Shown here one piece after another: positions 7,326-16,411 of a stretch of 64,000 bases of DNA (its first letter is position 1; every line of letters starts with the position of its first letter). The DNA comes from an uncultured Corynebacterium sp. GTDB taxonomy: Bacteria > Actinomycetota > Actinomycetes > Mycobacteriales > Mycobacteriaceae. The position numbers were made by a program, and so were the translations under genes. The stretch lies in NCBI RefSeq assembly GCF_946222305.1, contig NZ_CAMIHZ010000007.1, positions 41,593 through 105,592 of the forward strand, written 5' to 3'. A model generated the notes under the pieces. That model had not been told where the DNA came from, did no database searches, and saw only the letters and a list, made by a program, of their open reading frames with translations.

Positions 7326-9956
7326 ATGACCCCACGCCACAGCTCGGAAAGCGCCTTCCCAGTGCGCCACGCCCGGCCAGCTCGTCGCGTCTTTGGCGCG
7401 GTGTTAGCTGCCGGGATTTTGTCGGGTAGCTCGTGGGGTTGGACTGCACACGCCCAAGTCTCCGATCCCGCGGCAGCTGACGAACAATGGGCCAATCCCA
7501 ACGCCCGTTCCACGGACCCGGATTTCCGCACCTCGTTGACGATCACCGAGTTGCCTCGCATCGACGGCGACACCACTACCTTCCACCTGCGGCTGACGAA
7601 TAACCGCAGCTCCGCCATCACCAACCCCACCGTGTCCTTCGCGTGGCGCGAAGCGGCCGAGATCGAGTCCCTCCGCGTCGCTCAGCTCGCCAACCTCGGT
7701 GAGTACCCTCGTCAAAGTCCCGCCGTCGCGTTGGAGGGGTCGGTGGAGCCAGGGCAGAGCCGTGATTTCACCATCGAGGTTTTAGGTTCCGACGCCCCCT
7801 CGGCCCAATCGACCAACACCGCAGTGGGGGACAGGGTCTCCCTGAACGCGCCAGGCCTAAGCCAACCGGGTGCGCATCCTGTGATTTTTAACGTGGGTGG
7901 GACCCTCACCGGGGACGATGCTCCCGGGGGACCTGTGGGTTCCATCGCGGTAGCACGAACGGGGGTCAGCGTGGCGTCGGATAAAAAAGAAGCCCCGACC
8001 CCCGTAACGATGTTGTGGCCGCTAGCTGCGCAAACGTCGGTGGTCCCCGGTGCGACGGGCGATGCGCCCACACCGAAGCCACTGTACTTGCGCAACGAAA
8101 ATCTGGCCAAAGAACTGGGTGCAGGTGGGCGTTTACGTGGGCTGTTGGACGCGTATCGCGAGGCTACCGGGGGAATGGATGGGCGCGAACTGCGCGCTGC
8201 GACGTGTTTGGCGATCGATCCGGAGCTGATCGATACCGTAGAGCGGATGACGCATGGGTACCGCGTTGGCCAGCAGGTTCCAGAGCCCGTGAAGGAGCAG
8301 CGCCGCCTCCGCGATTCCTGGGGTGAGTTATTGGGCGGGTATAACGACGGGTCCGTCCAGGGCACCGGAGTGGGAGCTGCGACGACGTGGCTGAACGACC
8401 TGCGCGAACTCGTTAAGGGCGGGTGCAGCGTGGCTTTGCCGTATGCGGGGGCGGATATCAACGCGGTGGCGAATGCTGGGGATGGCTGGCTGGATGTGCA
8501 GTCCTTCGGCATGGGAGCGCAGACGATAAAGCGCGTGCTGGGCGTGGTGCCGCAGCAGAATATTGTGGTTCCTGGATCTGGTTATGTGGCGCCGAATGCG
8601 GTTCGGATGTTGGCCGCTGGGGTGACGCAAGGAATCGATGCGGATTCGTCCACGCGCTTCGAAGCCGTGCAAGGGGGATTGCCCGCGCTGCCGGCCGACG
8701 GACCAGTGACCGCTTTGGTGGCGGACAATACCGTGACGCAATCGACAACCGCCCGGCCTGTGCGGTCCGATTCCGGCGCACCCGATGGGCAAGATGCTGC
8801 CGAGGCGGAGCAAACGGAGGCGATCGATAACAGTTGGAACCAGCGGATTACGCGGTTGAAGGCGCCGGATGCACATCGCTACAAGACGGTGAGCTTTTCC
8901 GGGAACCTCGGCACCCTATTGCGGGCCACGGGGGCAACGCCAGAAATGGCCCCGTATTCCAACCCACAATCCCGGTACCCAGCCGAAAAGGATAGCTCGG
9001 CTGCGCGCATGGCCACGGCCCTGGCGGGATTGGATCTTGAGATCGCGAGCCAACAACCCGTGTTGGCGATCCCGCCAGCAAACTGGGGTGTGGACAAACC
9101 CGAAGCACAGGCTATGCTGCAGAAATTATCGCAGCACCTCGCCAACGATTCGGCCGCGCCCGCCCCGCTGAACCGGATTACAGAGCCCCGCGGGGATCTG
9201 AAGAACACGGACCTGGCCCGCGGTACCACGACCGTACCTTATGCCGATCCCGGTGTGGCTTCCCCGTCCTTGACGAGCTTCGTAGGCAGCATTGCCGGTC
9301 AGGTGCGCGAAGTGACCACGTTCATGCGCAACGATCCCAAGATTGCGCTGCAACGAGAGATGTTTACCCGCCCGTTGTTCGCCGACCTCGTGCGCAGCCT
9401 TTCCGAATACAACGTGCGCGTGCGTTCGCAGTGGAAGGAGCAACGCGAAGGTCGAGTAGCCCGGTCCACTCGGGTGGCTGATATCACCGAAAAGTTGCAC
9501 AAAAGCGTGACTCTTGTGCCACCGGGCAATGTTTTCACCCGCACCAGCGACTCCTCGCCGCTAATCGTGGTGGCGCGCAATGGTTTGCCCTTGCCCGTGC
9601 GCGCCAAACTGGAATACTCCACCGGCGAATCCTCCGGAATCTCCATCGATGTTCCAGAGGCCCAAGATATCCCTGCCCGTGGTTCGATCACTTTGTCCCT
9701 GACCACCCAGATGCCAGCTGATCAGGGGGCAGAACGCATGGAGCTGTGGCTAGCTACCGCCGACGGCACGCGCATCTCCACACCTGTGCAACTGGGTGTG
9801 CAGTCCGCGCCGGGGATGAAACTGCCGGCTTTTCTGCTCGCCGGATTGATGATTGTCGGCATTGCGATCGCTGCGCGCATGCCATGGGTCCGGCGAAACA
9901 GGCGGAAAAAGAAAAACCGCCTGCTAGACCTTAGTTCACGGCCGGTTAATCGATGA
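7326..9956 (+). CDS. Large secreted/membrane-anchored protein, DUF6049-like (Rv3909 counterpart)
   Basis: The 876-residue protein has an N-terminal signal (Arg-rich RHARPARRV, hydrophobic core, AHAQ cleavage-like site), a long extracytoplasmic region, and one C-terminal membrane segment (LPAFLLAGLMIVGIAIAARM) followed by a basic tail RRNRRKKKNR. The fold is not obvious to me. Location between the MutT4-type gene and murJ matches Rv3909, a protein of unknown function in M. tuberculosis. It begins 6 bp after the preceding stop and ends 34 bp before murJ. The topology predicts a large external domain next to the lipid II flippase, so a cell-wall role is plausible but inferred. Confidence 0.75.
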   Translation: MTPRHSSESAFPVRHARPARRVFGAVLAAGILSGSSWGWTAHAQVSDPAAADEQWANPNARSTDPDFRTSLTITELPRIDGDTTTFHLRLTNNRSSAITNPTVSFAWREAAEIESLRVAQLANLGEYPRQSPAVALEGSVEPGQSRDFTIEVLGSDAPSAQSTNTAVGDRVSLNAPGLSQPGAHPVIFNVGGTLTGDDAPGGPVGSIAVARTGVSVASDKKEAPTPVTMLWPLAAQTSVVPGATGDAPTPKPLYLRNENLAKELGAGGRLRGLLDAYREATGGMDGRELRAATCLAIDPELIDTVERMTHGYRVGQQVPEPVKEQRRLRDSWGELLGGYNDGSVQGTGVGAATTWLNDLRELVKGGCSVALPYAGADINAVANAGDGWLDVQSFGMGAQTIKRVLGVVPQQNIVVPGSGYVAPNAVRMLAAGVTQGIDADSSTRFEAVQGGLPALPADGPVTALVADNTVTQSTTARPVRSDSGAPDGQDAAEAEQTEAIDNSWNQRITRLKAPDAHRYKTVSFSGNLGTLLRATGATPEMAPYSNPQSRYPAEKDSSAARMATALAGLDLEIASQQPVLAIPPANWGVDKPEAQAMLQKLSQHLANDSAAPAPLNRITEPRGDLKNTDLARGTTTVPYADPGVASPSLTSFVGSIAGQVREVTTFMRNDPKIALQREMFTRPLFADLVRSLSEYNVRVRSQWKEQREGRVARSTRVADITEKLHKSVTLVPPGNVFTRTSDSSPLIVVARNGLPLPVRAKLEYSTGESSGISIDVPEAQDIPARGSITLSLTTQMPADQGAERMELWLATADGTRISTPVQLGVQSAPGMKLPAFLLAGLMIVGIAIAARMPWVRRNRRKKKNRLLDLSSRPVNR

Positions 9957-9990
9957 CACGCCCGCGCCACCATTAGGCATTAGTGGGGTT

Positions 9991-12900
9991 GTGGCACAAA
10001 ATGGAGAAGTGACTTTCCCCCAAGATAACGACGAGACTCCCCATAGCGGGCGAGAAGCGGATAACTCTGGAAGGCCCCCGGCCGGTCAACGCGGCCGTTT
10101 CCGTGCCCCTCGCCCCCCAGCGATCGTTCCCCCAGTTGGCGAGAGCCCAGCGGGAAGTGCTCCTGGGGAAGGGCGTGGCGTCGGTACCGGGGCAACTGGA
10201 AGTGGCGGCCCAGAAGGTGCTCCGCAGTCCAGCCCTCAGGCAGGTGGCGTGGGTCAAGTGGCGGCACCTACCGCTTCGGCGACTACGAGTGCTGAGCCGG
10301 GGCACGCCGCGAAGTCATCTCAGGCGGCCAACAACGTCGCGGTCGCCGACCGACCTGGTTCGGCTACTGCCGGCAGTTCGAACGCCACCACACCGGGATC
10401 GGGAGCAGGTGCCTCGGGCTCCGACGACGAATCGGGTGAAAGCGCGACCGACGAAGTTGTGCGCGCGGGAGGCTCGATGGCGATCGCGACGTTGCTGTCG
10501 CGCATCACGGGGTTCATGCGCACCGTGCTCATCGGCTCTGCGCTCGGACCGGCGATCGCTTCCGCGTTTAACACGGCGAATACTCTGCCGCACCTGATTA
10601 CCGAACTGGTGCTGGGTGCTGTGTTGACCTCCCTCGTCGTGCCCGTGCTGGTGCGTGCCGAGAAAGAAGACCCCGACGGGGGCGAGGCGTTCATCCGAAG
10701 ATTGATGACCTTGACGTTCACCTTGATGGGCGCCGTGACGGTCATCTCTATCTTGGCCGCGCCGTTCCTCGTTGAAGTCGGCCTGGACGAAGACGGGCAC
10801 GTCAACATCGATATCGCTACGTCGATTGCCTATCTGGTGCTACCGCAGATCGTGTGTTTCGCGATGTTTGCGGTGTTCATGGCGGTGCTGAACACCAAGG
10901 GCATGTTCAAACCCGGCGCGTGGGCCCCTGTGGTCAACAACGTGGTGACATTGAGCATCCTGGTGCTGTACTACATGCTGCCGGACGAGACGAAGCTCAA
11001 TCCCAGCGAGTCCGTCACGATCACCAACCCCCACATTCTGCTGCTGGGCCTCGGCACCACCCTGGGTGTGGTCGCCCAGGCTGCGATCATGATCCCGTTC
11101 CTTCGCAAGGCCGGCATCAACCTGAAACCACTGTGGGGTGTGGACAAGCGCCTCAAGGCCTTCGGCGGTATGGCCATCGCCATCATCGTGTACGTGGCGA
11201 TTTCCCAAGCCGGTTGGATGCTGAACAACCGCATTGCTTCGCAGGCTTCCGACGCCGCCGTGACCGTCTACATGCAGGCGTGGCAGCTGCTGCAGATGCC
11301 TTATGGCGTGATTGGTGTGACCCTCTTGACGGCCATTATGCCCCGGTTGTCGCGTAATGCAGCCGACGGCGACGACGAAGCCGTGGTCCGCGATCTGACC
11401 AGCGCCACGAAGCTCACACTGTTGGCGCTGCTGCCGGTGATTGTGTTCTTCACTGGCTTCGGCACGCTCGTGGCCGCCGCCCTGTTCCAGTATCAAAACT
11501 TCGATCTGGAGACGGCCAATGTGCTGGGTTGGACAATTTCTTTCTCCGCTTTCACTCTGATTCCTTACGCGCTGGTGATGTTGCACCTGCGCGTGTTCTA
11601 TGCCCGTGAGGAAGTCTGGACCCCCACGTACATCATCGCCGGCATCACCACTACGAAGCTGGCGCTGGCGTTTCTGGCTCCCCACATTTCCACGGAGCCT
11701 CGTCTCGTCGTGGTGCTTTTGGGTGCCGCCAATGGCTTCGGTTTCCTCGCCGGTTCTATCATCGGCGCCCAGCTGCTGCGCCGTTCCCTGGGCAATCTGC
11801 AAGCCCGGGCGGTTGTGAAGACTGCGTTGTGGACTCTGGGTGCGTCGCTTGTCGGTGCTCTCATCGCCTGGCGGGTGGATGTGCTGCTGTACTCCTACGT
11901 TTTCAAGACTCCCGCTAATCCATGGTTCTTGATCCGCATGCTGATCATGGGACCGATCTTCCTAATCGTCACGGGTCTGGTGCTGTCGCGCTCCAAGCTT
12001 CCAGAGGTCGACATGTTGGGCCTCATGCTGGCCCGGATTCCGGTGGTGGGTCGTCTCTTTACACCTCGACGCCCCGTCGACGCCGACCGCGCTGCCGACA
12101 TCGCAACCCCGGATTCCGCGGACCAGGCCCAGATGGCTATGCAGGAAACCGGTGTGCTGGGCGACTTCTCCGGCACGTTTATGCCACCGATGTCCGCGGG
12201 GCGGGTTCGTGGCCCACGTTTGGTGCCAGGTGCCCCAATGCTGCAGGGGCAGTACCGTTTGCTCGCCGATCACGGTGGCTCCCCGGTTGCCCGGTTGTGG
12301 CAGGCCCGCGAAATGTCGACGGGCAAGATCGTGGCACTCACGATCATGGACCCCGCCGCGTACGTGAAATCCACCACCAAGACCGAGGACACGTACACCT
12401 CGAAGATGGCGCGCGTAGCTCGTGCGAAGGACGACATGCTGCGCCGTTCCGCGACCCTCAAGGACTTGGAGTGCAAGGGCATGGCCACCGTCCGCCGTGT
12501 CATCGACAACGGCAACCTGGTGGTCCTCGTCTCCGATTGGGAGCAGGGCTCCCCGCTGGCGACGGTGGCGAAGTCGGGTCCAGATCCAATGGCTGCAGGC
12601 TACGCTGTGGCTGCGTTGGCCGATGCCGCGGACGATGCCCACAACGCCGGCATCCCGCTGGGTATCGATCACCGCGACCGTCTGCGTATCACCACCGCGG
12701 GTCACGCCCTGCTGGCCTTCCCCGGTGTGGTGCCCAACAACACCGAACGCCAGGATGCGCACGGCATCACCGTCGCACTGGGGCTACTGCTGGAGCACCT
12801 GCCGGATGATGAAATCCCCGAGGAGCTCGCGGAGACCTATCACGAGCTCAAGGCGCTCAATACGGATCCCGATAAGGAAGTGGATCTGCACAAAGTCGCC

Positions 12901-13830
12901 AATCACCTGCGCAAGCTCACCAGTGGTGACTTGGGCGTAGAGGAAGACGATGTGCCAGAACCAACTAAGGTCGCAGGCTTCGGTGCGGAACCGGCTCGCG
13001 CGCCGCGGTTGGCCCTCCTCGCCTTCGTGGCCTTCTTGGTCGTGGCCCTGCTGGCCGGCGCGATCGCGCTGGTCGTGGGCGTCGTCGGTGGTGGCCGCAA
13101 TGATTCGCCGCTGTCCACAAACTCCATCCGCCAAGGTGCCGAGCGCCTCGAGGACAAGACTCCACGCCAGGTACCGGTTGCCAACGCGGTGGCATGGGCG
13201 CCAGCGGATGCGGAGGTCAAGCAGGATGGTGCGGGTGGCAATGACGGCGCTGCCTCCGGGAACTCCCCGTATGGGCCGGATAATCCGGATCAGGCACGGT
13301 TGGTCCTCGACAACGATCCGAAGACCGTCTGGTCGACCGAGAGCTACCTCAACCAATTGGGTTCCCAGCCCCCAGCTTTCAAGCGTGGCACCGGTGTGCT
13401 GCTGGAGATGCCGGCGGAAACTCACTTCTCGCAGTTGGAACTTCAGGGTTTGACGCCCGGTTCGCGCGTGGAGGTTCGTGTTGCGGATGAGGGGGCGAAG
13501 TCGCTGGACGATACCCGGGTGCTCACCGGTTTCGAGGTCGAGCGTGCACACACGATCGTCCGCTCCGACGATTCGCGCGGCAATAGCGAGCAGACGGGTT
13601 CCGATGCACCGGCGGGCAAACAGAACTCGGGCTCCGAGGGCAAGACCGGAGCTAACGTTCCCCCCGGAGCGGACCTGATCCGGTTGCCCAAGAATTCGAA
13701 CACCGAGGGCACGAAGCTGATCATCTGGATTACGAAGGTGGCCGGTCCGGAGAACAAGGCCAACATCGGGGAAATCGGCGTGCTAGGCACGTGGGAAGGT
13801 ATGCCGGAACCGGAGAAGCAGACACAGTAG
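9991..13830 (+). CDS. murJ: MurJ lipid II flippase fused to pseudokinase and extracellular domain
   Basis: This 1279-residue protein is the corynebacterial/mycobacterial MviN (Rv3910) type. Residues 1-155 are a disordered cytoplasmic tail. About 160-690 are the MurJ transporter (GGSMAIATLLSRITGFMR onward), which flips lipid II. About 750-960 form a kinase-like domain that lacks a convincing glycine loop and has HRDRLRITTAG where an active kinase has HRDxxxxN and DFG, so it is a pseudokinase. A transmembrane helix (about 1005-1033) and an extracellular beta-rich domain follow. In M. tuberculosis PknB phosphorylates the pseudokinase and FhaA binds it; fhaA is also in this window. The start is GTG at 9991. 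Confidence 0.93.
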   Translation: MAQNGEVTFPQDNDETPHSGREADNSGRPPAGQRGRFRAPRPPAIVPPVGESPAGSAPGEGRGVGTGATGSGGPEGAPQSSPQAGGVGQVAAPTASATTSAEPGHAAKSSQAANNVAVADRPGSATAGSSNATTPGSGAGASGSDDESGESATDEVVRAGGSMAIATLLSRITGFMRTVLIGSALGPAIASAFNTANTLPHLITELVLGAVLTSLVVPVLVRAEKEDPDGGEAFIRRLMTLTFTLMGAVTVISILAAPFLVEVGLDEDGHVNIDIATSIAYLVLPQIVCFAMFAVFMAVLNTKGMFKPGAWAPVVNNVVTLSILVLYYMLPDETKLNPSESVTITNPHILLLGLGTTLGVVAQAAIMIPFLRKAGINLKPLWGVDKRLKAFGGMAIAIIVYVAISQAGWMLNNRIASQASDAAVTVYMQAWQLLQMPYGVIGVTLLTAIMPRLSRNAADGDDEAVVRDLTSATKLTLLALLPVIVFFTGFGTLVAAALFQYQNFDLETANVLGWTISFSAFTLIPYALVMLHLRVFYAREEVWTPTYIIAGITTTKLALAFLAPHISTEPRLVVVLLGAANGFGFLAGSIIGAQLLRRSLGNLQARAVVKTALWTLGASLVGALIAWRVDVLLYSYVFKTPANPWFLIRMLIMGPIFLIVTGLVLSRSKLPEVDMLGLMLARIPVVGRLFTPRRPVDADRAADIATPDSADQAQMAMQETGVLGDFSGTFMPPMSAGRVRGPRLVPGAPMLQGQYRLLADHGGSPVARLWQAREMSTGKIVALTIMDPAAYVKSTTKTEDTYTSKMARVARAKDDMLRRSATLKDLECKGMATVRRVIDNGNLVVLVSDWEQGSPLATVAKSGPDPMAAGYAVAALADAADDAHNAGIPLGIDHRDRLRITTAGHALLAFPGVVPNNTERQDAHGITVALGLLLEHLPDDEIPEELAETYHELKALNTDPDKEVDLHKVANHLRKLTSGDLGVEEDDVPEPTKVAGFGAEPARAPRLALLAFVAFLVVALLAGAIALVVGVVGGGRNDSPLSTNSIRQGAERLEDKTPRQVPVANAVAWAPADAEVKQDGAGGNDGAASGNSPYGPDNPDQARLVLDNDPKTVWSTESYLNQLGSQPPAFKRGTGVLLEMPAETHFSQLELQGLTPGSRVEVRVADEGAKSLDDTRVLTGFEVERAHTIVRSDDSRGNSEQTGSDAPAGKQNSGSEGKTGANVPPGADLIRLPKNSNTEGTKLIIWITKVAGPENKANIGEIGVLGTWEGMPEPEKQTQ

Positions 13831-13927
13831 CGCGGAAGGAGCGGGCGCAGTAGCGCCGGAGGAGAAAACACAGAAATACCGGAAAAGCAGGCATTGTAGG
13901 GCCTGAGTGGAAGACACAGTAGCGCAG

Positions 13928-13988
13928 TTATCCACAGATTTTCCGCGATTTCGGGGTCTAGAATGGATCCGTAATCGAGTTATCCACA
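13928..13988 (+). promoter_or_regulatory. Pair of perfect DnaA boxes flanking a putative sigM promoter
   Basis: TTATCCACA occurs at 13928-13936 and 13980-13988, both in the same orientation, 52 bp apart. A TAGAAT -10 hexamer sits between them at 13959-13964. A 9-mer of this kind is expected about once per 130 kb by chance, so two within 61 bp outside oriC are notable. DnaA acts as a transcription regulator through such boxes in other bacteria; here that role is inferred. Confidence 0.6.
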
Positions 13989-14018
13989 GGGCGGGGAGAT
14001 TGTCTCCCCGCCCTGTGG
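13984..14018 (+). terminator. Perfect 16-bp hairpin (terminator or attenuator)
   Basis: The arms at 13984-13999 and 14003-14018 are exactly complementary with a TTG loop and are very GC-rich. No T-run follows, as is common for actinobacterial terminators. It ends murJ transcription or attenuates the sigM leader, since it lies downstream of the putative -10. The second DnaA box overlaps its left arm. Confidence 0.7.
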
Positions 14019-14172
14019 TGCTTCCCGCTAGACTTCGGAATCACGAGCTTAAGCAGAACACGCGAAGCTTTCACAACACGATTCAAGAAATTTGCATCAT
14101 CGAGTTCGATCAGGACGGACTCTGGAGCGCGACGGGGGTTGAGCATCCAGGGTGCGAAGGGGGATTTGTGCC

Positions 14173-14829
14173 ATGGAACTATGTGGCGTCGGAATAGAAA
14201 AAACCACCGGCAAGCAGTCGGCGAAGCAATTGGCTGCCGCGAGCGACGAGCAATTGTTGCGGTGGCATGTTGAGCGCCCAATGGGGGAGGGGGTGTGCCG
14301 TGGGACGGCGTTTCGGGAGTTGGTGCAGCGGCATCACCGGAAGTTGTGGTGGGCAGTGCGGCGCGTGGATATTCACGACAGCCACCACATGGATGTGTTT
14401 CAGGAGGGGCTGCTGCGGATTCATCGAAATGCGCATCAGTTCCGTGGGGAGGGGTCGTCCGTTTCGACGTGGATGACTTCGATCATGTACAACTGTGCGC
14501 TGACTTATGTGACGAAGCTGCGGCGAGAGGCCAGTCCGCAATCGGTGGAGTTGGAAGTGACTCTGCGCGAGGTGCCGGCAAAGACTACCCGGGAAGACAA
14601 TACGATAGAGCGACTGGATGTGTACGCGAACCTAAAGAAGCTCGATCCGAAGGTTCGGCAGGTGGTGGCGCTGAATTATCTCGAGGGTTTGAGCGAAGAA
14701 GCTACGGCGAATCGTTTGGGGATACCAGTGGGGACCGTGAAATCGCGGAAGAATCGGGGGAAGAAGCAGCTACAAGCACTGCTGGCAGCCGATGGGGGTG
14801 GGGAATACGCTTTACGTTTAGCTGGTTAA
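14173..14829 (+). CDS. sigM: ECF sigma factor SigM-type
   Basis: The protein is an extracytoplasmic-function sigma factor with region 2 (FRELVQRHHRKLWWAVRR, then DVFQEGLLRIHRNAHQFRG and WMTSIMYNCAL) and region 4 (LDPKVRQVVALNYLEGLSEEATANRLGIPVGTVKSRKNRGKKQL, a helix-turn-helix). In C. glutamicum SigM controls oxidative and disulfide-stress genes including thioredoxin genes. The trxB and trxA genes lie directly downstream. I use the ATG at 14173 because AAGGGGG precedes it at good spacing; the frame is open further upstream. No anti-sigma gene follows. Confidence 0.87.
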   Translation: MELCGVGIEKTTGKQSAKQLAAASDEQLLRWHVERPMGEGVCRGTAFRELVQRHHRKLWWAVRRVDIHDSHHMDVFQEGLLRIHRNAHQFRGEGSSVSTWMTSIMYNCALTYVTKLRREASPQSVELEVTLREVPAKTTREDNTIERLDVYANLKKLDPKVRQVVALNYLEGLSEEATANRLGIPVGTVKSRKNRGKKQLQALLAADGGGEYALRLAG

Positions 14830-14835
14830 ACTGGG

Positions 14836-14952
14836 GTGAGCGAAACTCCGAAGGTTGGTTCGCGCGAGGAAGACTGGGCACGGTTTCGATTGCGCGCGAC
14901 CACTGATTTTGGGGGTTGCCCCTGGGATCGGAACCTTGGGGGATGCCCTTAG
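14836..14952 (+). other. Short 38-codon reading frame, possible anti-sigma relic
   Basis: A GTG-started frame begins 6 bp after the sigM stop and reads MSETPKVGSREEDWARFRL before ending in a cysteine-containing tail (two Cys, GGC at each side). M. tuberculosis has the anti-sigma gene rsmA here. The fragment is too short to be a functional anti-sigma factor. I cannot say whether it is expressed. Confidence 0.3.
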
Positions 14953-14959
14953 GACACGC

Positions 14960-15040
14960 AACCAAGCGACAGCGAAAAAGCGTAAATAAGTCAGCAACGT
15001 AACTGAGTCGAATACTTAAACCAAGGCGACAGCGAAAAGG
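14960..15040 (+). repeat. Direct repeat upstream of trxB
   Basis: An approximately 20-bp unit (AACCAAGCGACAGCGAAAA) at 14960-14980 recurs at 15018-15040 with one inserted G. The second copy supplies the purine-rich stretch just before the trxB ATG. It looks like a local duplication. Confidence 0.7.
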
Positions 15041-15045
15041 AAGTC

Positions 15046-16053
15046 ATGAATCAACCATTTCTGCAGGGCGGCGGCTTTTTGAAGGCCAACACTAATACCG
15101 ACGATAAAGCTGAAGAGACAGTAGAAAATGGCAAGGTACATGACGTCATCATTGTGGGGTCGGGGCCCGCGGGATACACCGCGGCGATTTATGCTGCTCG
15201 TGCTGAGTTGAACCCGGTTGTCTTCGAGGGCGTGGAGTACGGCGGGCTGCTGATGCAGACCACCGAGGTGGAGAACTTCCCCGGTTTCCGCGATGGGATT
15301 CAGGGGCCGGACCTCATGGAGGAGATGCGCGCCCAGGCCGAGCGTTTCGGAGCCGACCTGCGCGGTGAGGATATCGAGCGCATTGATCTGAGCGGTCCGG
15401 TGAAAAAGCTGTGGGCTTATGGGGAGCTGTACCAGGCGAAGACAGTAATTCTTGCCACGGGCGCGGCCCCGCGTTACCTCGGCGTGCCCGGTGAGTCCGA
15501 GCTGCTGGGTCGGGGAGTGTCCGCCTGTGCTACCTGCGATGGCTTCTTCTTCAAGGATAAGAAGATCGCGGTCATCGGCGGTGGCGATTCTGCAATGGAG
15601 GAAGCTGACTTCCTGACTAAGTTCGGATCCAGCGTGACTGTCATTCACCGTCGCGATGAATTCCGCGCTTCCAAGATCATGCAGGAACGTGCGAAGTCTA
15701 ATGAGAAGATCGACTTCATCATGAATGCCAAGGTCGTGGAGGTGCTGGGCGATAGCGCCGTGACCGGACTGAAGATCGAGGACACCGTGACTGGCGAGCA
15801 GCGCGAGATTGAGATGGACGCGATGTTCGTGGCCATCGGCCATGATCCCCGCGTGGCCGTCTTCGAAGGCCAGGTGGATTTGAAGGACAATGGTTACGTC
15901 AAGGTGGATGAGCCATCCACTCGCACCAGCGTGCCGGGCGTGTTTGCCGCCGGCGACTTGGTGGATTCCCACTACCAGCAGGCCATCACCGCCGCTGGTT
16001 CTGGCTGCCGCGCCGCTTTGGATGCCGAAGCTTACCTAGCGGGCCTGGAATAA
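15046..16053 (+). CDS. trxB: Thioredoxin reductase (NADPH)
   Basis: The enzyme passes electrons from NADPH via FAD to thioredoxin in the cytoplasm. It has the FAD-binding GSGPAGYTAAIYAARA, the redox-active CATC pair (Cys161, Cys164), the NADPH-binding GGGDSAMEEA and the C-terminal GVFAAGDLVD. The start at 15046 gives about 30 extra residues before the FAD motif (MNQPFLQGGGFLKANTNTDD), which is longer than usual; a later start is possible. GAAAAGGA lies 5 nt upstream. It sits between sigM and trxA as in M. tuberculosis. Confidence 0.93.
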   Translation: MNQPFLQGGGFLKANTNTDDKAEETVENGKVHDVIIVGSGPAGYTAAIYAARAELNPVVFEGVEYGGLLMQTTEVENFPGFRDGIQGPDLMEEMRAQAERFGADLRGEDIERIDLSGPVKKLWAYGELYQAKTVILATGAAPRYLGVPGESELLGRGVSACATCDGFFFKDKKIAVIGGGDSAMEEADFLTKFGSSVTVIHRRDEFRASKIMQERAKSNEKIDFIMNAKVVEVLGDSAVTGLKIEDTVTGEQREIEMDAMFVAIGHDPRVAVFEGQVDLKDNGYVKVDEPSTRTSVPGVFAAGDLVDSHYQQAITAAGSGCRAALDAEAYLAGLE

Positions 16054-16411
16054 GACACGGCTTAGCTCCTGTGGTCACACGGCCTTATTACGTTACACCC
16101 GGTCAATTCCACGTCTGAGATTACGATTTGCGTGGAGTTTGGTATAGAGCCGGTAACAATCGGCGCGCCGAGTGTTTTGAACGTTGGTTGTTCGTAGGGG
16201 CACTGGGTAAACTGCCGTTTAGAGACTGCGCTGCGGATTTATCTTTAACAGTGAAAAACACGGTGTGGTGTTAATAACTAAATTTGATAAATTCTAGCTG
16301 GTGAAGGCACTTCTCTACACATAACCGACACAGTGAAAGTGGCCTTCGCAGCTAGTTTGCAGCATATCAGTGGGCAACGGTGTGTGAGCAAGGGAAGAAA
16401 GGGGCCACCCA
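16054..16411 (+). other. trxB-trxA intergenic region
   Basis: No gene is visible in these 358 bp. An AT-rich promoter-like stretch (about 16272-16293) precedes an imperfect inverted repeat, CTAGCTGGTGAAGGC at 16294-16308 against GCCTTCGCAGCTAG at 16342-16355, which could fold in a trxA leader. The separation suggests trxA has its own promoter. Confidence 0.5.

Larger units (their letters stand above)
13831..14172 (+). other. murJ-sigM intergenic region with DnaA boxes, promoter and hairpin
   Basis: This 342-bp gap holds no convincing gene. It contains two perfect TTATCCACA boxes (13928-13936 and 13980-13988), a TAGAAT hexamer between them (13959-13964), and a perfect 16-bp stem with a 3-nt loop (13984-14018). 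A ribosome site (AAGGGGG) lies just before sigM. Confidence 0.75.

Noticed and set aside
10840..11802. 320-codon minus-strand frame within murJ
   Set aside because: Gln/His/Arg-rich antisense shadow of the MurJ helices.
13907..14197. 96-codon plus-strand frame before sigM
   Set aside because: It runs through DnaA boxes and the hairpin. No ribosome site, no recognisable domain.
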